Assembly: GCA_944474755.1 (NCBI GenBank)
Contig: OX104123.1
Span: forward strand, 65,341,898-65,405,897
Direction: 5' to 3'
DNA length: 64,000 nucleotides
Source of the DNA: Limnoperna fortunei
Lineage: Eukaryota > Mollusca > Bivalvia > Mytilida > Modiolidae
Position 1 is the first letter of the stretch; each line of letters begins with the position of its first letter. Below the pieces are notes generated by a model. It was given only the letters and a program-made list of their open reading frames with translations, did not search any database and was not told the origin of the DNA. The position numbers and the translations under genes were made by a program. Shown piece after piece: positions 47,398 through 59,781 of the stretch.

Positions 47398-48388
47398 TGA
47401 GAATGGCCAGGATTCCTGGTTCGGATCAATACGAATGGCTAGTATTCCTGGTTTGGATCAATGCGAATGGCTAGTATTCCTGGTTCGGATCAATACGAAT
47501 GGCCAGGATTCCTGGTTCGGATCAATAAGAATGGTTATTATTTCTGGTTCGAATCAATACGAAGGCCTAGCATTCCTGGTTCGGGGGCCTCGGTGGCCGA
47601 GTGGTCTAGGTAGTTCGTCTACTATTGATCACGTGGTCTGTCAACTCTGAGATTGCGGGTTCGATTCTCACTGCAGGCAGGGTGCACTCGACTCCAATCT
47701 TAATTGACAAGGATTACCAGTTTTCATACCACAGGTCAGGGGTTTACTCCGGGTACTCCGGCTTCCTCCCCCAATAAAAAACTGGACGCCATGAAATAGC
47801 TGAAAAATTGCTGAAAGTGGCGTTAAACACCATCAAACAAACAAACAAACATTCCTGAAAATAATCAGTATTCCGTGTTCGGATCGATTAGAATGGCCAG
47901 TATTCCTGGTTTGGACCATTGAGAATGGCCAGTATTCCTGTTTGGATCAATTAGAATGGCCAGTATTCCTAGATCGGATCAAATTAATTAGAATGGCCAG
48001 TATTCCTGGTTCGGACCATTGAGAATGGCCAGTATTCCTGTTTGGATCAATTAGAATGGCCAGTTTTCCTAGATCGGATCAAATTAATTAGAATGGCCAG
48101 TATTCCTGGTTCTGATCTATAATAAAGGGGCAGTATGCCTGGTTGGGATCTATAATAAAGGGGCAGTATTCCTGGTTCGGATCAATACGAATGGCTAGTA
48201 TTTCTGGTTCGGATCAGTATTCCGTGTTCGGATCGATTAAAATGGCCAGTATTCTGGTTCGGATGAATGAGAATGACCAGTATTCTGGTTCTGATGAATG
48301 AGAATGACGAGTATTCCTGGTTGGGATCAATGAGAATAGGCATTATTCCTGGTTCGGATCAGAGAGGATGACCAGTATTCCTGGTTCA
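47398..48388. repeat. ~32 bp minisatellite interrupted by a SINE
   Basis: Unit close to gaatggccagtattcctggt then tcggatcaatac, about 20 irregular copies. The SINE-A at 47584-47850 splits the array. The 5' part is more uniform than the 3' part. Confidence 0.9.
47584..47850 (+). mobile_element. SINE-A, full length, inserted in the 32 bp array
   Basis: Starts ggggcctcggtggccgagtg, box B within gcgggttcgattctcactgc, complete body, and tail ending in CAAACAAACAAAC. cattcctg occurs on both sides but is also part of the array, so the target duplication is ambiguous. Confidence 0.9.
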
Positions 48389-48690
48389 GGTACTCCGGCT
48401 TATTTTCTCCTTAACCAATGGACGCCTTTATAATTCTGAAAACTTGCTGAAAATGCCTAAAACACTACTTAAATCTCTGAAAATGCCATAAAACCCTACT
48501 TAAATCCTCGAGAGTGCATAAAACCCTACTTTAATAATCCCAAAATGTGGCATTAAACCCTACTTAAATCATTGAGAGTGCATACAACCCTACTTTAATA
48601 ATCCCAAAATGTGGCATTAAACCCTACTTAAATCCTCGAGAGTGCATAAAACCCTACTTTAATAATCCCAGAATGTGGCATTAAACCCTA
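48389..48690. repeat. SINE-A tail remnant amplified into a minisatellite
   Basis: tactccggcttattttctcc, tggacgcctttataattctg and aaaacttgctgaaaatgcc look like a decayed family-A tail. They are followed by about seven repeats of aaaccctacttaaatcctcg / aaaccctactttaataatcc with gtgcat or gtggcatt. Confidence 0.65.
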
Positions 48691-48911
48691 TAACATCATT
48701 GAATGATACTGGTCTCCTTTTTTGCTTTCATTGTTAGTGCGTTCTGTCAGAAATATAATAATTGTATACTGTGTGTAGGGTTTTAATTAAGTACAAGTAT
48801 AGTTTGATAGAAACGCATCATTTCTTTATTCTTGGTCGGATGACATATGGTTAATAATTTACACGCCGTGTAGCATTTATAATACGTAAAGGGAAATTAA
48901 TTTTTAAAAAC

Positions 48912-49031
48912 TACCATATGACAACCACAGGGTCAACAACTGCCACACTACCATATGACAACCGTAGGGTCCACAGCTGCCACACTACCATATGACAACC
49001 ACAGGGTTCACAACTGCCACACTACCATATG
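48912..49031. repeat. ~38 bp minisatellite (accatatgacaaccacaggg)
   Basis: Three and a half copies. An isolated copy of the same core lies at 49730-49760 (atatgacaaccacagggtcc). Confidence 0.85.
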
Positions 49032-50760
49032 TGTTCTGTTACACGCTTTGTGTTTCATTTGTTATAGATATTTTATAAAAAACATTTTCTTCATCACCTG
49101 TGAAATCGTCAATTATGGATTAATTTCGTCTGTAATACTTGTTTTGGACATTCGATACTTCAGTGGATTTTTCATCTCTTCAATTATAGATTCGTAATAT
49201 TTATAATCGTGTCACTCTCCCCTCATCTGTTCTCCCCCGCGCCATTCAAAACGAATGATAAACGAAAATTTTCACTGTGATTTGTGGCAATCCACAGTGT
49301 GAGTACTACATAAATATAACGCTCAGTGTTTTTAAATATTTTCTATCGAAATGTGAATTTATTCCGTTTGGATCTAATCTAAATTTAACAGGACATGGAA
49401 AATGAAAAATGCAACAGACGAAGGGGATTTCCTGTTTATTTAGAGACAATGTTTAGACTTTATAACTTTTCATACATTGTGTTTATATGAATGTTTAATT
49501 TTAAAACACCCAATTACGATACTCTTTACTGTTTTCTCTATGAACTTTAACCCTTCCACTTTGTAATCTTATTGTATCTCCTTTTTTCAGTATTTTACCG
49601 CACACATGTACACCCACACTACATCTGACTGTCTGTTGCTGCTTAAAATAAACGTCAACATTAGACTTGTTATTTTTCTAAGGCCCAACAACTTGTCAGC
49701 GATTAATCTATCCAGGAGAGCCGGAATAATATGACAACCACAGGGTCCACAACTGCCACTGGTTTCTTCCAATTGTAAACAAACATATATCGGGGCATAC
49801 GTAATGATAAATTGGTGTGGAAGCAAACCCAGCATGCGCTGGATCTGTTGGTCCAAAGGGGAGGGGAGAAACCCCCAGGCAGATACGCGAATATAACAAT
49901 TGAAAACAGGCAAAATGATACCATTTCAACAAACTATACTTACACCCCTTAAAATTCATTCAAACTAAAATGTGGCCACAAGTTAAAATTGGTCGATCAT
50001 ACAGAATTCATTATAAATCTTTTAGAATTTATGTGATGTTTTTTTTTACCAACAAAGTAAACAAATGATTCTTTACTAGAAGGGAGCTACGCTCCTGTTA
50101 ATGTAGATAACCTGAAAACAAATACCAAGGACAAAATTTTACATTTCGAGTTCGACTGAACTAAGAATTCAAGTGACCTAGATTGTATAATTTACAGACT
50201 CCACTTCAATACCCGTATGAACTGGATCCGAGTGATAAACTGCACTCAATTATAACTGTCACAGCCTAGTTTATTACCTTGAATTCAATAAAATGATATC
50301 ACCCGTAGCTTTATACAGTCATGTATTATATAATATATTCAACATTCTTTAATGTCTCCCACAAGCAAACGAAGTTATCAAGTAGACAGACAGTTTTAAA
50401 AATGTAGGACTCTCATGCTAAAAGCGACAGACGAACACGAAATGTCATTACACCAAAGTTTGTTTCTTAAAATTTCTTATTTCTCATTTAAATGAAACAC
50501 AGTTTAACAACCCAATAAACTATACTGATTGATAATTTTTTAAAAATCTATATTTGCCTATAATTCATTTAGTAAAATGCGATGATTCAAAGACATAATT
50601 TTAGTTCGGGAAAAAATTCGCACCATCATAACCGAATTTAAAGAGTAGCGTGTAGGACCTGAGCAAGAAAAATCAGGTCAAATTGGTGCAGTTGGAGTTT
50701 TGTTTTGGTTAAATGCCATTTTAAACAATTTATTTTAGTTATGTTTAGTTTTTTAATTAT
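49032..50760. other. Intergenic DNA; one stray minisatellite copy
   Basis: Apart from the isolated copy at 49730-49760, nothing recognised. Overlapping minus-strand frames of 70-108 codons there show no domain. Confidence 0.4.
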
Positions 50761-51006
50761 TTTTGTTTGTTTATTTGTTTGAATGGTATTTAACGTCACT
50801 TGAAGCAAGTGTTGAGCTTTATGCGGACGTCCGTTTTATCATTTTGACATCACCGACCAACAGACCAACGTTACGAAAACTGTTAATCCCTGTCAATTAA
50901 GATGGGAGTCGATCACACTCAGCCGGAGTAAGACTCGAACCTGCAATTTAATTGTTGACAAACGTTAGATAACTTACAAGCTTAACCACTTGACCATCGA
51001 GGCCCC
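50761..51006 (-). mobile_element. SINE-A, full span, diverged
   Basis: Tail gtttgtttatttgtttgaat at the left; the head on the right reads taaccacttgaccatcgagg then cccc. Confidence 0.75.
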
Positions 51007-51077
51007 AGCCATTTCTTAGAAAGGAAGTCATAATACTTGGTGAGAAACATCGACATTCGGTATTCCTTTTCCATTAC

Positions 51078-51190
51078 GATTGAAGTCGGCATATCTCAGT
51101 GCCCGCATTCAGTCTCGAACTCACAACCAACCCGGTGAGAATAAGCCGGTGATCAACAGTTGATGGTCCCAGCTGTTTAACTATAACAGT
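51078..51190 (-). mobile_element. SINE-A head fragment, weak
   Basis: attgaagtcggcatatct, gtctcgaactcacaacc and ccggtgatcaacagttgatg resemble the inverted head of family A. Confidence 0.35.
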
Positions 51191-51280
51191 CAAACTATTT
51201 TTATGGACCACCTGTATGTAAGTGCAACTTGACTATACAGACCCACAACTATTTTTCCTTTTGAAGTGTATTATTTTTAT

Positions 51281-51427
51281 TATTAAGGATTGCCAGTTTC
51301 CCTGCCGATGGTCGTACTATCGGGAGTTTTCCCTGGGTACTCCCCCCTAAAAAATATATATACCGTGATCTAGCTAAAAAAATTGCACTAAAAGGGGGGT
51401 TAAACATCATTTAAACAAACAAACAAA
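51281..51427 (+). mobile_element. SINE-A 3' half
   Basis: aaggattgccagtttccctg, gggagttttccctgggtact, and the tail gtgatctagctaaaaaaatt with CAAACAAACAAA. Confidence 0.7.
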
Positions 51428-53000
51428 TCTTATCTTATCAACCTGTATGTAAAAGCCACCTGCCTTAAGCGACCACATTTTTAGTCTCCTTTGAAAGGTC
51501 AAATATGATAGGTTTGATAGCAGCAATGCTGTTTCCTGTGAGATGTTGAATTTAAGTTCAATGTATTCGCAGTATAAACACACCCTGACTACAAGCATAT
51601 CGGAATAGTATGTCTGTTCCCGTCAGTATTTTGCTGATTAATTACTTTCGATGTTGGGGACAACGTGCTATTTTAAAGCTTTTTTCTCTCTGAAAACTTA
51701 AAAAAAACAGACAAAAACCTGAACTGGTTCCCGGATAGATATTGTTGTTCTTTATGGTTGACTGATATTTTCAAGGTTGTCGTGCTTGTTAGCCCAGGAA
51801 ATAAGTGACTCACAAAATATTTTAAAAAATCAAACGTGTGCATAAAAGTCATCATTGTCCTCAATCATCCGTGTAGAATTCATAATAACTCGATATTGTG
51901 TGTAACAAACGCATCTGAGCATGCGTAATTTGTTTATGGAGCGCAAAACTTGATACAGTGATAGTTTGTGGACTTGTTTGTTATATCCTTGATTTTCCGG
52001 GTAACACTTTGTTGTCTTAAAATGCTGCATTTCTAAATATATATAAAAAGAAGATGGAGCACACAGTTATTACTAAAACAGAACTAAAAATCACAAAATA
52101 ATGCATATGCAAAGAGATAGTAATTTAAGTTCATTAACCTAAGGAAATTGTATCTATTAGTTTTCAAGGCTGCGATCAATAGAAAGTGATCTGTGTCTAG
52201 AACTATCCCGTTAGTTTTCTTGATTAACAACTGTAAAATATAGTGATATTACGTTGTAGAACACCCTGAAACTGGAGAGTCAATGACACAGTTACTGATT
52301 AATGAAATTGAAGGACATTACATTGGTTGTACTCCAGTGTAAAATATGGTTTTAAGTTTATCCTAAAAAAACCTAATATGGGTTTGTCTGTAATTGAAAT
52401 TTGATGATTTTGAAGTTTCGCGTCTGATGTCTTCACATTTCATTGGTAATTGGAATAAAAATATATAGCTTCATGTTTCGTAATCCTAATTAGGAAAAAA
52501 AGTCTTATGTATTGAGGTGTCTAGTACTTATAACGTATATGTAAAAATAATAAAACAAATATAAGGATCAACCAATAACGAATGTGGAGAAATGTTCCGT
52601 CCGTCCGCCCGTCCGTCCCACCTAAGGGTTTACCCTTGTTTTGAAACATTTTCTAATGAGGATGATGTAACTTGCTTCTCAGTTGCAACGTGATGAGATT
52701 TCTTTACAGTCAAAGTCCAGTAGGGCGGCTGTGCCGAATATTTTATCCTTGCGTGAAGTTAGAAAAAAGTGTTTACATCAATATGTGTTCAGCGTGACGT
52801 CAGTGTCAGCCTCAGAAAAAGTTACAACATAAAGACGATCGTCGGTGTACCCTATATGCCTACTACGCTTTCAGAGAAGATCCTTGAAAACCAGTTTTTG
52901 TTTGCATACCAACCAAAGCCAGTGAACATTATGTAGAATGCAGTTGTTTTATATATGGGGGTACATTATTCGATTTCTATTACTTTGATTGTTACTATTT
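51428..53000. other. Intergenic DNA with a short GTCC microsatellite
   Basis: A ccgtccgtccgcccgtccgt tract at 52598-52618 resembles the microsatellite of the repeats at 15821 and 53840. No coding signal. Confidence 0.45.
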
Positions 53001-53227
53001 GTGTAAATGGCGTTTAACGCCACTTTTCGCAATTTTTCAGCTATATTGTGGCGTCCAGTTTTTATTGGAGGAAAACGAAGTATCCCGGGGATAGCCCCAA
53101 CCTTATAGATAGGGAAAATGGCTATCGTTTTTAATTTAGATTTGAATCGAGCAGACCCTGCAGTATTGAGACTCTAATCTGCAACCTAAGTTTATCAATA
53201 TTTGATAATTAACTATATAAACCACTA
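53001..53227 (-). mobile_element. SINE-A, diverged
   Basis: Tail side gtaaatggcgtttaacgcca, body tggcgtccagtttttattgg, head side decayed to ataaaccactagttc. Confidence 0.7.
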
Positions 53228-53341
53228 GTTCTTTGAAAGAAAAGGTTAGTTTAATGTTAAATTAAGACGGCATATATCTTAAAGACAAATGGGTACGTTC
53301 TTGTATTATTAAAACTAGAAAAACTCAGGCAATCTTACTTA

Positions 53342-53482
53342 TTGATACCACCCGCTTTTCAATTTTCAAAACATCCCCAATATTAATCTGATCAAAATGT
53401 GAAATACGCGATGGGACTATGTGACAAAGATTCTATCAAAATTTCACCAAATTCCATTCAGTGGTGTAGGTAATGTAGCGAA
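53342..53482. repeat. Dispersed repeat E, copy 1
   Basis: tatgtgacaaagattctatc, tttcaccaaattccattcag and tggtgtagg match copy 2 at 53800-53935. The SINE at 53491 lies between the two copies. Confidence 0.6.
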
Positions 53483-53490
53483 TAATAGAT

Positions 53491-53762
53491 GTTTGTTTGA
53501 TTGTTTGTTTGAATGGTGTTTTAACGCCACTTTCAGCAATTTTTCAGCTATTTCATGGTGTCCAGTTTTTATTGGGGGAGGAAGCCGGAGTACACGGAGA
53601 GAACCCCCGACCTGCGGTAGGAAAACTGGCAATCCTTGTCAATTAAGATTGGAGTCGAGTACACCCTGCCTGCAGTGAGAATCGAACCCGCAATCTCAGT
53701 GTTGACAGACCACGTGATCAATAGTAAACGAACTACCTTGACCACTCGGCCACCGAGGCCCC
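53491..53762 (-). mobile_element. SINE-A, full length
   Basis: Tail gtttgtttgattgtttgttt at the left, complete inverted body, and head ccactcggccaccgaggccc at the right. Little diverged from 37064-37325. Confidence 0.92.
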
Positions 53763-54125
53763 GGATGTGTACACTTTATATTAATGACAAAGTCCATGTT
53801 TTTCTAGGGAAAACTCTAAATATCATTCCGATAAAAATGTTAAATTTCAGGTGCACAATGGAACTAAGTGACAAAGACTCTGTTTTAGTTTCATCCAATT
53901 CCATTCAGTAGTTTAGGAGGAGTTGCGGATAAGAGAAAGTGTAACGGATGGACGGAGAGACGGACACCCCCGCAACTATCCCCCCCCCCGTACACAAGGG
54001 TTGGCATTCCTTTTCTGGCTGAAAAATAGGTTTTACCAAGGGAGATTTTTTTTCTTTTACAAATTCCCACGAGGTACTCCTACGTTTTCAAGACCTGAAT
54101 GTTTTCCTCCAAAAACAATTTAGAT
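53763..54125. repeat. Dispersed repeat E, copy 2 with GGAC microsatellite
   Basis: taagtgacaaagactctgtt and catccaattccattcagtag are followed by gatggacggagagacggaca and a C10 run. It resembles the bivalve-type repeat at 15821-16105 in layout. Confidence 0.55.
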
Positions 54126-54483
54126 CTCATTTACTGTGTATATACTACCATATATTGCATTTCTTAAGATAATATATTGTCTTCAGCAATCGTTATTGAC
54201 CAATTGACTAACCTGACCGTTTTGGTTTTTTTTAATTCATGCTTCATCTTAAGTTAAACAAATGTTCGCACTCATAGATTTGCGCATACTAGTAAGTACA
54301 TTGATACCTGTTGGTCGAGGACACCTATATTTAGAGCCAGATAGAAATAAATTTGTCTTAAATTAAATTCCACTTTAACAACCCATGGCAACGAGGAAGA
54401 TATTAACAGATTCCTGCGTTTTTCCAACAAACAGATTGTGCTCCTTGATATGTCTCTTTATTCGACATTACTGACATTACTGT

Positions 54484-54675
54484 AAATGGCGGGTTCGTGT
54501 CTCACTGCAGGCAGGAGGTACTTGACTGCAATCTTAATTGCCAATCATTGCCAGTTTTCATACTGAGGGTCGTATGTTCTTTCTGTGTACTTGTTATTCT
54601 TCCTTGAATAAAAACTGGACGCTATGATACAGCTGAAAAATTCCTAATAGTGGCGTCAAATACCTTTTAAACAAC
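54484..54675 (+). mobile_element. SINE-A, 5'-truncated at box B
   Basis: Starts at ggcgggttcgtgtctcactg and runs to ctgaaaaattcctaatagtg. A C-run (54667-54689) follows the tail. Confidence 0.75.
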
Positions 54676-54689
54676 CCCCCCCCCCCCCC

Positions 54690-56276
54690 AAAAAGTACTA
54701 AGTTGTAAGCCTAGAAATATATGTCATGTGTTCATACCCACAAGAACCTCTATACATGTATTGTTACAAATTTGCCAGACCAATCGACATTTGGAGACAC
54801 TAATTTCAGATTCGGTGTTAAATACAACGCGTCGTAATTGTAGACAATACTTTTGAAGATTGACGCTATGTTTAAGCCAAAGGTAATAAACAATATACTG
54901 CCTGTATTAGAAAATGAAGAAGATTGCCGTACGAAATTAAAATATAACTCCATATATTGTTTCTAAAGTAAATACACCGTTGTATCTTCAAACTTCACAA
55001 GACTGATATTGTTCCAATACTAATTATTACTTTATAGAACATTCTACGGACATAAGTACGAAAGTACACTGGCAAGCCATAAAATTAATGAGTTCAGAAA
55101 AAATAAAACTACCTAATTCTTTCCTGCAATATGTAATTGGCGCGGCCAAAAAACGAGGGCAGGGCACTAAGTAGTGTATAGGCAGGAAGGAAGCTCTAGG
55201 TAAAAACAACTCGCCGACAGAATTTTCAAACAAAACATATGTAAATGCAGGTATTGTCAACCGTGACGTCACACGAATATAAATATTTTAATACAGTTGT
55301 TACCATGGAGATTTACTTAAAATTTAACACATCACCAAACCTTTTCACTGCTTGTCCAGACGACATAATGTGTGCTTTTTATTGGGCAATCAAGCTAATT
55401 TAATCAACTTAAAAACAGACTTTTCTACTTTAACAAAAACACTACATGTGCAAAAATTGTACCGAATATGGTGGAGTTTTTTGTCAAAATGTCTCTAGCG
55501 GCTGGAGCTGACCCTACCCTAAGAACCTCTGGCGCATCCTTTTCTTTGCAATCTAATTTACGACACTTGTACTGATATGCTTCAAATCTCCGGAGTTTAG
55601 GTTATATTTCATTAAACTTTATTCATTCATTGCATCAATCGGATTATATAAGCGTTAATACATATGATTAAAAAGTTATTGCACCATCACATAAAATAAA
55701 GCAACTCATAAAAAAAATGTATGTTCGTTCTGATCTGTAAGCAAACCTTTAAAGTACATGCGCCATTATAAAGCATTAGTGTGCCGATGACCTGTAATTC
55801 AAGGTTAAACTTGCAAGTAAACAAATTAATCGATAATATAATCTGTTACTTCGAACCTGATCTTTGTAAGAGCACATATATTTAAGTCTTAATTAAACTT
55901 TTGGATGAGAACGTCTGCCATAAAAATTTCCATGCATGAAAAGTTTCCTTATCAATTGTAAACAAATGTCCTAATGAACGGAGTCGCTATGTGATTTTAT
56001 GGCTTGTAGGGTTAATGGAGAAAATATTACATCCGTATTTATTGAAGAAAGGTTCAAGTTAGGTTTAAACTGCTTTGATGGTATTGTGAGGCTTCTCACA
56101 ACTTTCATTTCAGAAACTTATTCTGGGAGGGATATTTTATTGGCGGGAAAAATTCAGTCGTCTGTAACCCACAGTTAGTTCCATTAAGTTCCTTCCTCCA
56201 CGTGCACAGGTTGTTCAATTTTACCAAAATCTTCGTTTTTATAAACATTCAACAAATTTGACTGATCTATCAGACA
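54690..56276. other. Intergenic DNA without recognisable features
   Basis: AT-rich; no coding signal or clear repeat. Confidence 0.4.
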
Positions 56277-56370
56277 CCTCTTTCTGACGACCAACTCAAT
56301 TTCGGAAGAAAAAAATTATTCAATGAATGAGTTGATGAACAACCGATAAAAACATCACTGCGATTGGTTG
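56277..56370 (-). repeat. Dispersed repeat F, copy 1
   Basis: The minus strand reads ttcaaccaatcgcagtgatg, ttttatcggttgttcatca and attcattgaat, homologous to 60601-60690 on the + strand. Confidence 0.6.
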
Positions 56371-56944
56371 AAATATATGTGATTGCTTGTCTACTACCAA
56401 GAAAAAGGTTTCCCGAATACAATAATTTCTACATAAATGAACCAACGGGTGATGCAGTGAGGGAAAAAATTGGACCGACCTTGCAAGAGATCAGTTTAGG
56501 GACCGTTCAACATTTATTGAAGTACTGGGCGGTGCAATTTTTTTCCCCTCTAGGAAATATCTATCTACCCAGCAGATCCATCAGCAAAACAATTGAATGC
56601 CCAGTAAACTACCAAAGCAGAAAAACTAATTTCTTCAGCATGATATTTTACCTTCCTACAGACCTCCAGATTATATTATCAAGATGAAGAAGTTGCATAA
56701 AACAGACTTGTTACATGGCAAATTGTATTTTTAGGTTTTGTGTGAATTTGTCTCGTGTACATTTACTCCAAATCCTGTTGTTAATTCTCTTCCAGACCTA
56801 CTTTTAACTGATAATATCATTTATTATTCTTTAAGTACATGTATAATATAATAATGAGGGTTGTGTGGTGGCGAGATACTAAATAATAAGAGTAGTAATA
56901 AAGGTCATGTACGCCACAAGGTTAAGAGGTAAAATCTAAAAGAC
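56371..56944. other. Unassigned DNA with an open stretch
   Basis: An open frame runs over 56364-56687 (+) without ATG start, known domain or splice partners. I do not call it a gene. Confidence 0.3.
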
Positions 56945-57018
56945 AAATAAAAATTAAAAATCAAACAACAATAAAGTTGGGCCCATCTTTATTGTTGTTT
57001 GATTTTTAATTTTTATTT
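56945..57018. other. 74 bp near-perfect palindrome
   Basis: A 32 bp arm (56945-56976) is exactly inverted at 56987-57018. The 10 nt centre TTGGGCCCAT is itself almost palindromic. The right arm abuts a SINE-A copy truncated exactly there. Confidence 0.9.
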
Positions 57019-57215
57019 TTTATTTGGGGGAGGAAGCCGGAGTACCCGGAGAAAACCCTCCACCTGCGGTAGGAAAACTGGCAATCCTTGTCAATTAAGA
57101 TTGGAGTCAAGTACACCCTGCCTGCAGTGAGAATCGAACCCGCAATCTCAGTGTTGACAGACCACGTGATCAATAGTAGACGAACTACCTTGACCACTCG
57201 GTCACCGAAGCCCCC
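57019..57215 (-). mobile_element. SINE-A, 3'-truncated at the palindrome
   Basis: Inverted body from ggggaggaagccggagtacc to the head ccactcggtcaccgaagccc. The tail domain is absent and replaced by the palindrome arm at 56987-57018. Confidence 0.85.
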
Positions 57216-57355
57216 CAGCTGTTAGAGGATGCAAAAATATATGTGCCGAGTATATATTTGTACCGGCCCAGCAATCTGATAAATATTGAACGGTCCCTTA
57301 ATTGTCCGTTATACTTTATTGTTTACCACTAACCTGAGTAAACATACTGGGATTG

Positions 57356-57894
57356 ATTGATGTTTGTTTGGATTGTGTTTAATGCCACTTTCAGTAATTT
57401 TTCAGCTTTATCAGGTCCTCCATTTTTTAAGGTATGCGGACCATAATTTGACCACGTGATCATATTTGGTGTCCCGGAATATCCATAGTGTTTTAAATGA
57501 ACAGACTTCGGTGATGTTCAGCAAACATCGGAAATACTTTTTGAGAAACTAACTTTTTTTGCTCAAAACTATCAACATTGACTCAAAGCAAAACAATATT
57601 TTTCATTGTATCATTAATAAGCATTACATTAATTTAATAAAGCTGTATTTTTGGTCGAAAAATAAAATTAAACGGTGACGTAAATCATGGGTCGGATACC
57701 TTAATGGGGAGGGGGAAGCCAGAGTACCCGGAGAAAACCCCTAACCTTCGGTAGGAAAACCGGCAATCCTGGTCAGTTAGGATTGGAGTCGACTGCCCTC
57801 TGCCCGCAGTGAGACTCAAACCCGCAACTTAGTTTTAACAGATCACGTTATCAATAGTAGACGACCTACCTTAACCAATCGGCTGCCGAGGCCC
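57356..57894 (-). mobile_element. SINE-A split by a MITE
   Basis: Left piece 57356-57430 holds the tail (gtttgtttggattgtgttta, actttcagtaatttttcag). Right piece 57701-57894 holds body and head (ggggaagccagagtacccgg to ccaatcggctgccgaggccc). The two pieces join correctly when the 270 bp insert is removed. Confidence 0.88.
57431..57700. mobile_element. 270 bp MITE with TTAA target duplication
   Basis: TTAA flanks it at 57427-57430 and 57701-57704. Inverted ends are GGTATGCGGACCATAATTT and, from the right, GGTATCCGACCCATGATTT (16 of 19 match). TTAA duplication is typical of the piggyBac superfamily, though a TA or TWA duplication with longer ends cannot be excluded. No open frame, so non-autonomous. 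Confidence 0.85.
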
Positions 57895-59465
57895 CTGCTG
57901 GGTTTGAAATATTTTTTTACCAATTTTTTGGTAATTTGCTTGCAAATGTAATGGAACACAGCTAGATTAAATATGCTTGGCTTTGTATAGATTTTGCAGG
58001 CTGCAGGCGAATATGGTATTTTTTAGCTTCCTGTGTAGGAATGTAGAACAAATTAAATATCAATTTTAAACAGCTAATTATAGTATAGTTTTGAATAAAT
58101 GTGTTCGTCAACTGATATGCATCGAACTTCACTATACCGACCGACTTTTACGACTATCTTCTATTATTTGATAAAATGTTGCCTTTAACTGATTTCTTTT
58201 GCGCATGTCTGCACTCTGAATCCTCTGCACTAACTGCAACAGAACTTTTCAGTCTTGTAAGCTTCTAATGATGTTGTCAATAATCCTTCGTGACCTTTAC
58301 GGATTCTTTGGAAATAATTGAATATGTTATCTCGCTGGATCGAGCTCTCATTAAGCCGTATCGATTTGGCTGTTATTGTCTGCATCTCGTCATAATGACA
58401 AACATTTAAGCGCCATTAAATGGAGATAATGACGTCATATAACTGTGACGATATTAGCTTTATTGTTTGTCATTATTGACGTCAGCTTTCTGACCGATTT
58501 TTTAACTCATTATAAAAGAACATTACACATTTATTGTTCTGTAAAAGTACGAATGCTTTTAGGAAAAGTTAGGTAATTGCTATTTGACCAACTGTCATAG
58601 ATAAGAGCGAAATATTTAATTATCTCGCGCGGATAGGGACCGGGCTTTTCTTATTTCGTGTGGGTAAGGACTACGTATTTTTTCATTTTATTTTGTTTTG
58701 TAGTCAACTGGCATTTTATAGTAAATTCATATGATATATGGCCAAAGGGAGCGTTAGAAATTTTGTACATAATTAATTTTTAATTTTTTCATACTCAATT
58801 TTTTTTTTCCTTTTAAGTTTATGCAAAAATAATCAGGATTGGAGAAGCCTTTTGTACCTTTTTCCAATTTCACCATGACGGAATAATGCAATACCGCTGC
58901 CATAATAATGTAAGAAAGATTGATTTGTTGTGATACGACTCTAGAGATATATACGGGGTGAGAACAGTCAACCAATACATTGTTGGTTGAAATGGAACGG
59001 ACAGGGCAAGCAAGAAGAACTGATTAAAGATGTAACAACGTAGGGGGGGTTTAAACGTGTCAGAAGCACTGCCAAGACTGTTATGCAGTCCGAGACCAGG
59101 ACGGTCATTGTATAACTAGAAAAATCATCCCCGTCTCCGGGCATCCCAAATCCGCAACCCGGGAATCGCTATATAAAGTACTGTGGATCGAGTGCTGGAA
59201 ACACACACTATATGCAGGAAAGGGTGAGCAAACGAAAGATTATATTAATTTGCCAAGGAGTTAATGTTACATGAATTGATTTCTATTGAGCATTATAAAT
59301 ATTATCCAGGATATTACATATATAGGTTCTTCATTACAACTCATGAGCTCAAGTTTCTACGTTTCAAATACGTAAAAACTTTTCTTAAAATAAATGCGTT
59401 TGTAGTAATTACTCACGTATTGGAATACATGTCGGGGACATCGATGGTGGTTAGTCATCACCTAT
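57895..59465. other. Intergenic DNA without recognisable features
   Basis: Contains two tgacgtca palindromes (near 58429 and 58479) in AT-rich DNA. No gene seen. Confidence 0.4.
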
Positions 59466-59647
59466 GATACCGTGCCTGTCAACACTGAGCTGCTACTGCG
59501 GCAGGGTGTACTCGACTCCAAACTTAATTGACAAGGATTGCCAGTTTTCCTGTTTTCTCCTGGTACGCCGTATTTCCTCCCTAATAAAACCTGCACGCCA
59601 CGGTATAGCTGAATGTGGCGTTAAACACTATTCAAACAAACAAACTA
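59466..59647 (+). mobile_element. SINE-A with internal deletions
   Basis: gtcaacactgagctgctact, ttaattgacaaggattgcca, cctaataaaacctgcacgcc, and tail ttaaacactattcaaacaaa. Confidence 0.75.
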
Positions 59648-59781
59648 ATAAACATTGTATCTGCATTATTACAGGATAAATTGTTTGATAGACTGTTTTT
59701 TATGGTCTCAAATTTCCAAATATCTATACAGGATGAATTTAATCAACACGTAGTTTATCCAAGGTTATCAAAGATACAATA

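Noticed and set aside
56364..56687. 107-codon open frame
   Set aside because: No ATG at its start, overlaps dispersed repeat F, and no recognisable domain.
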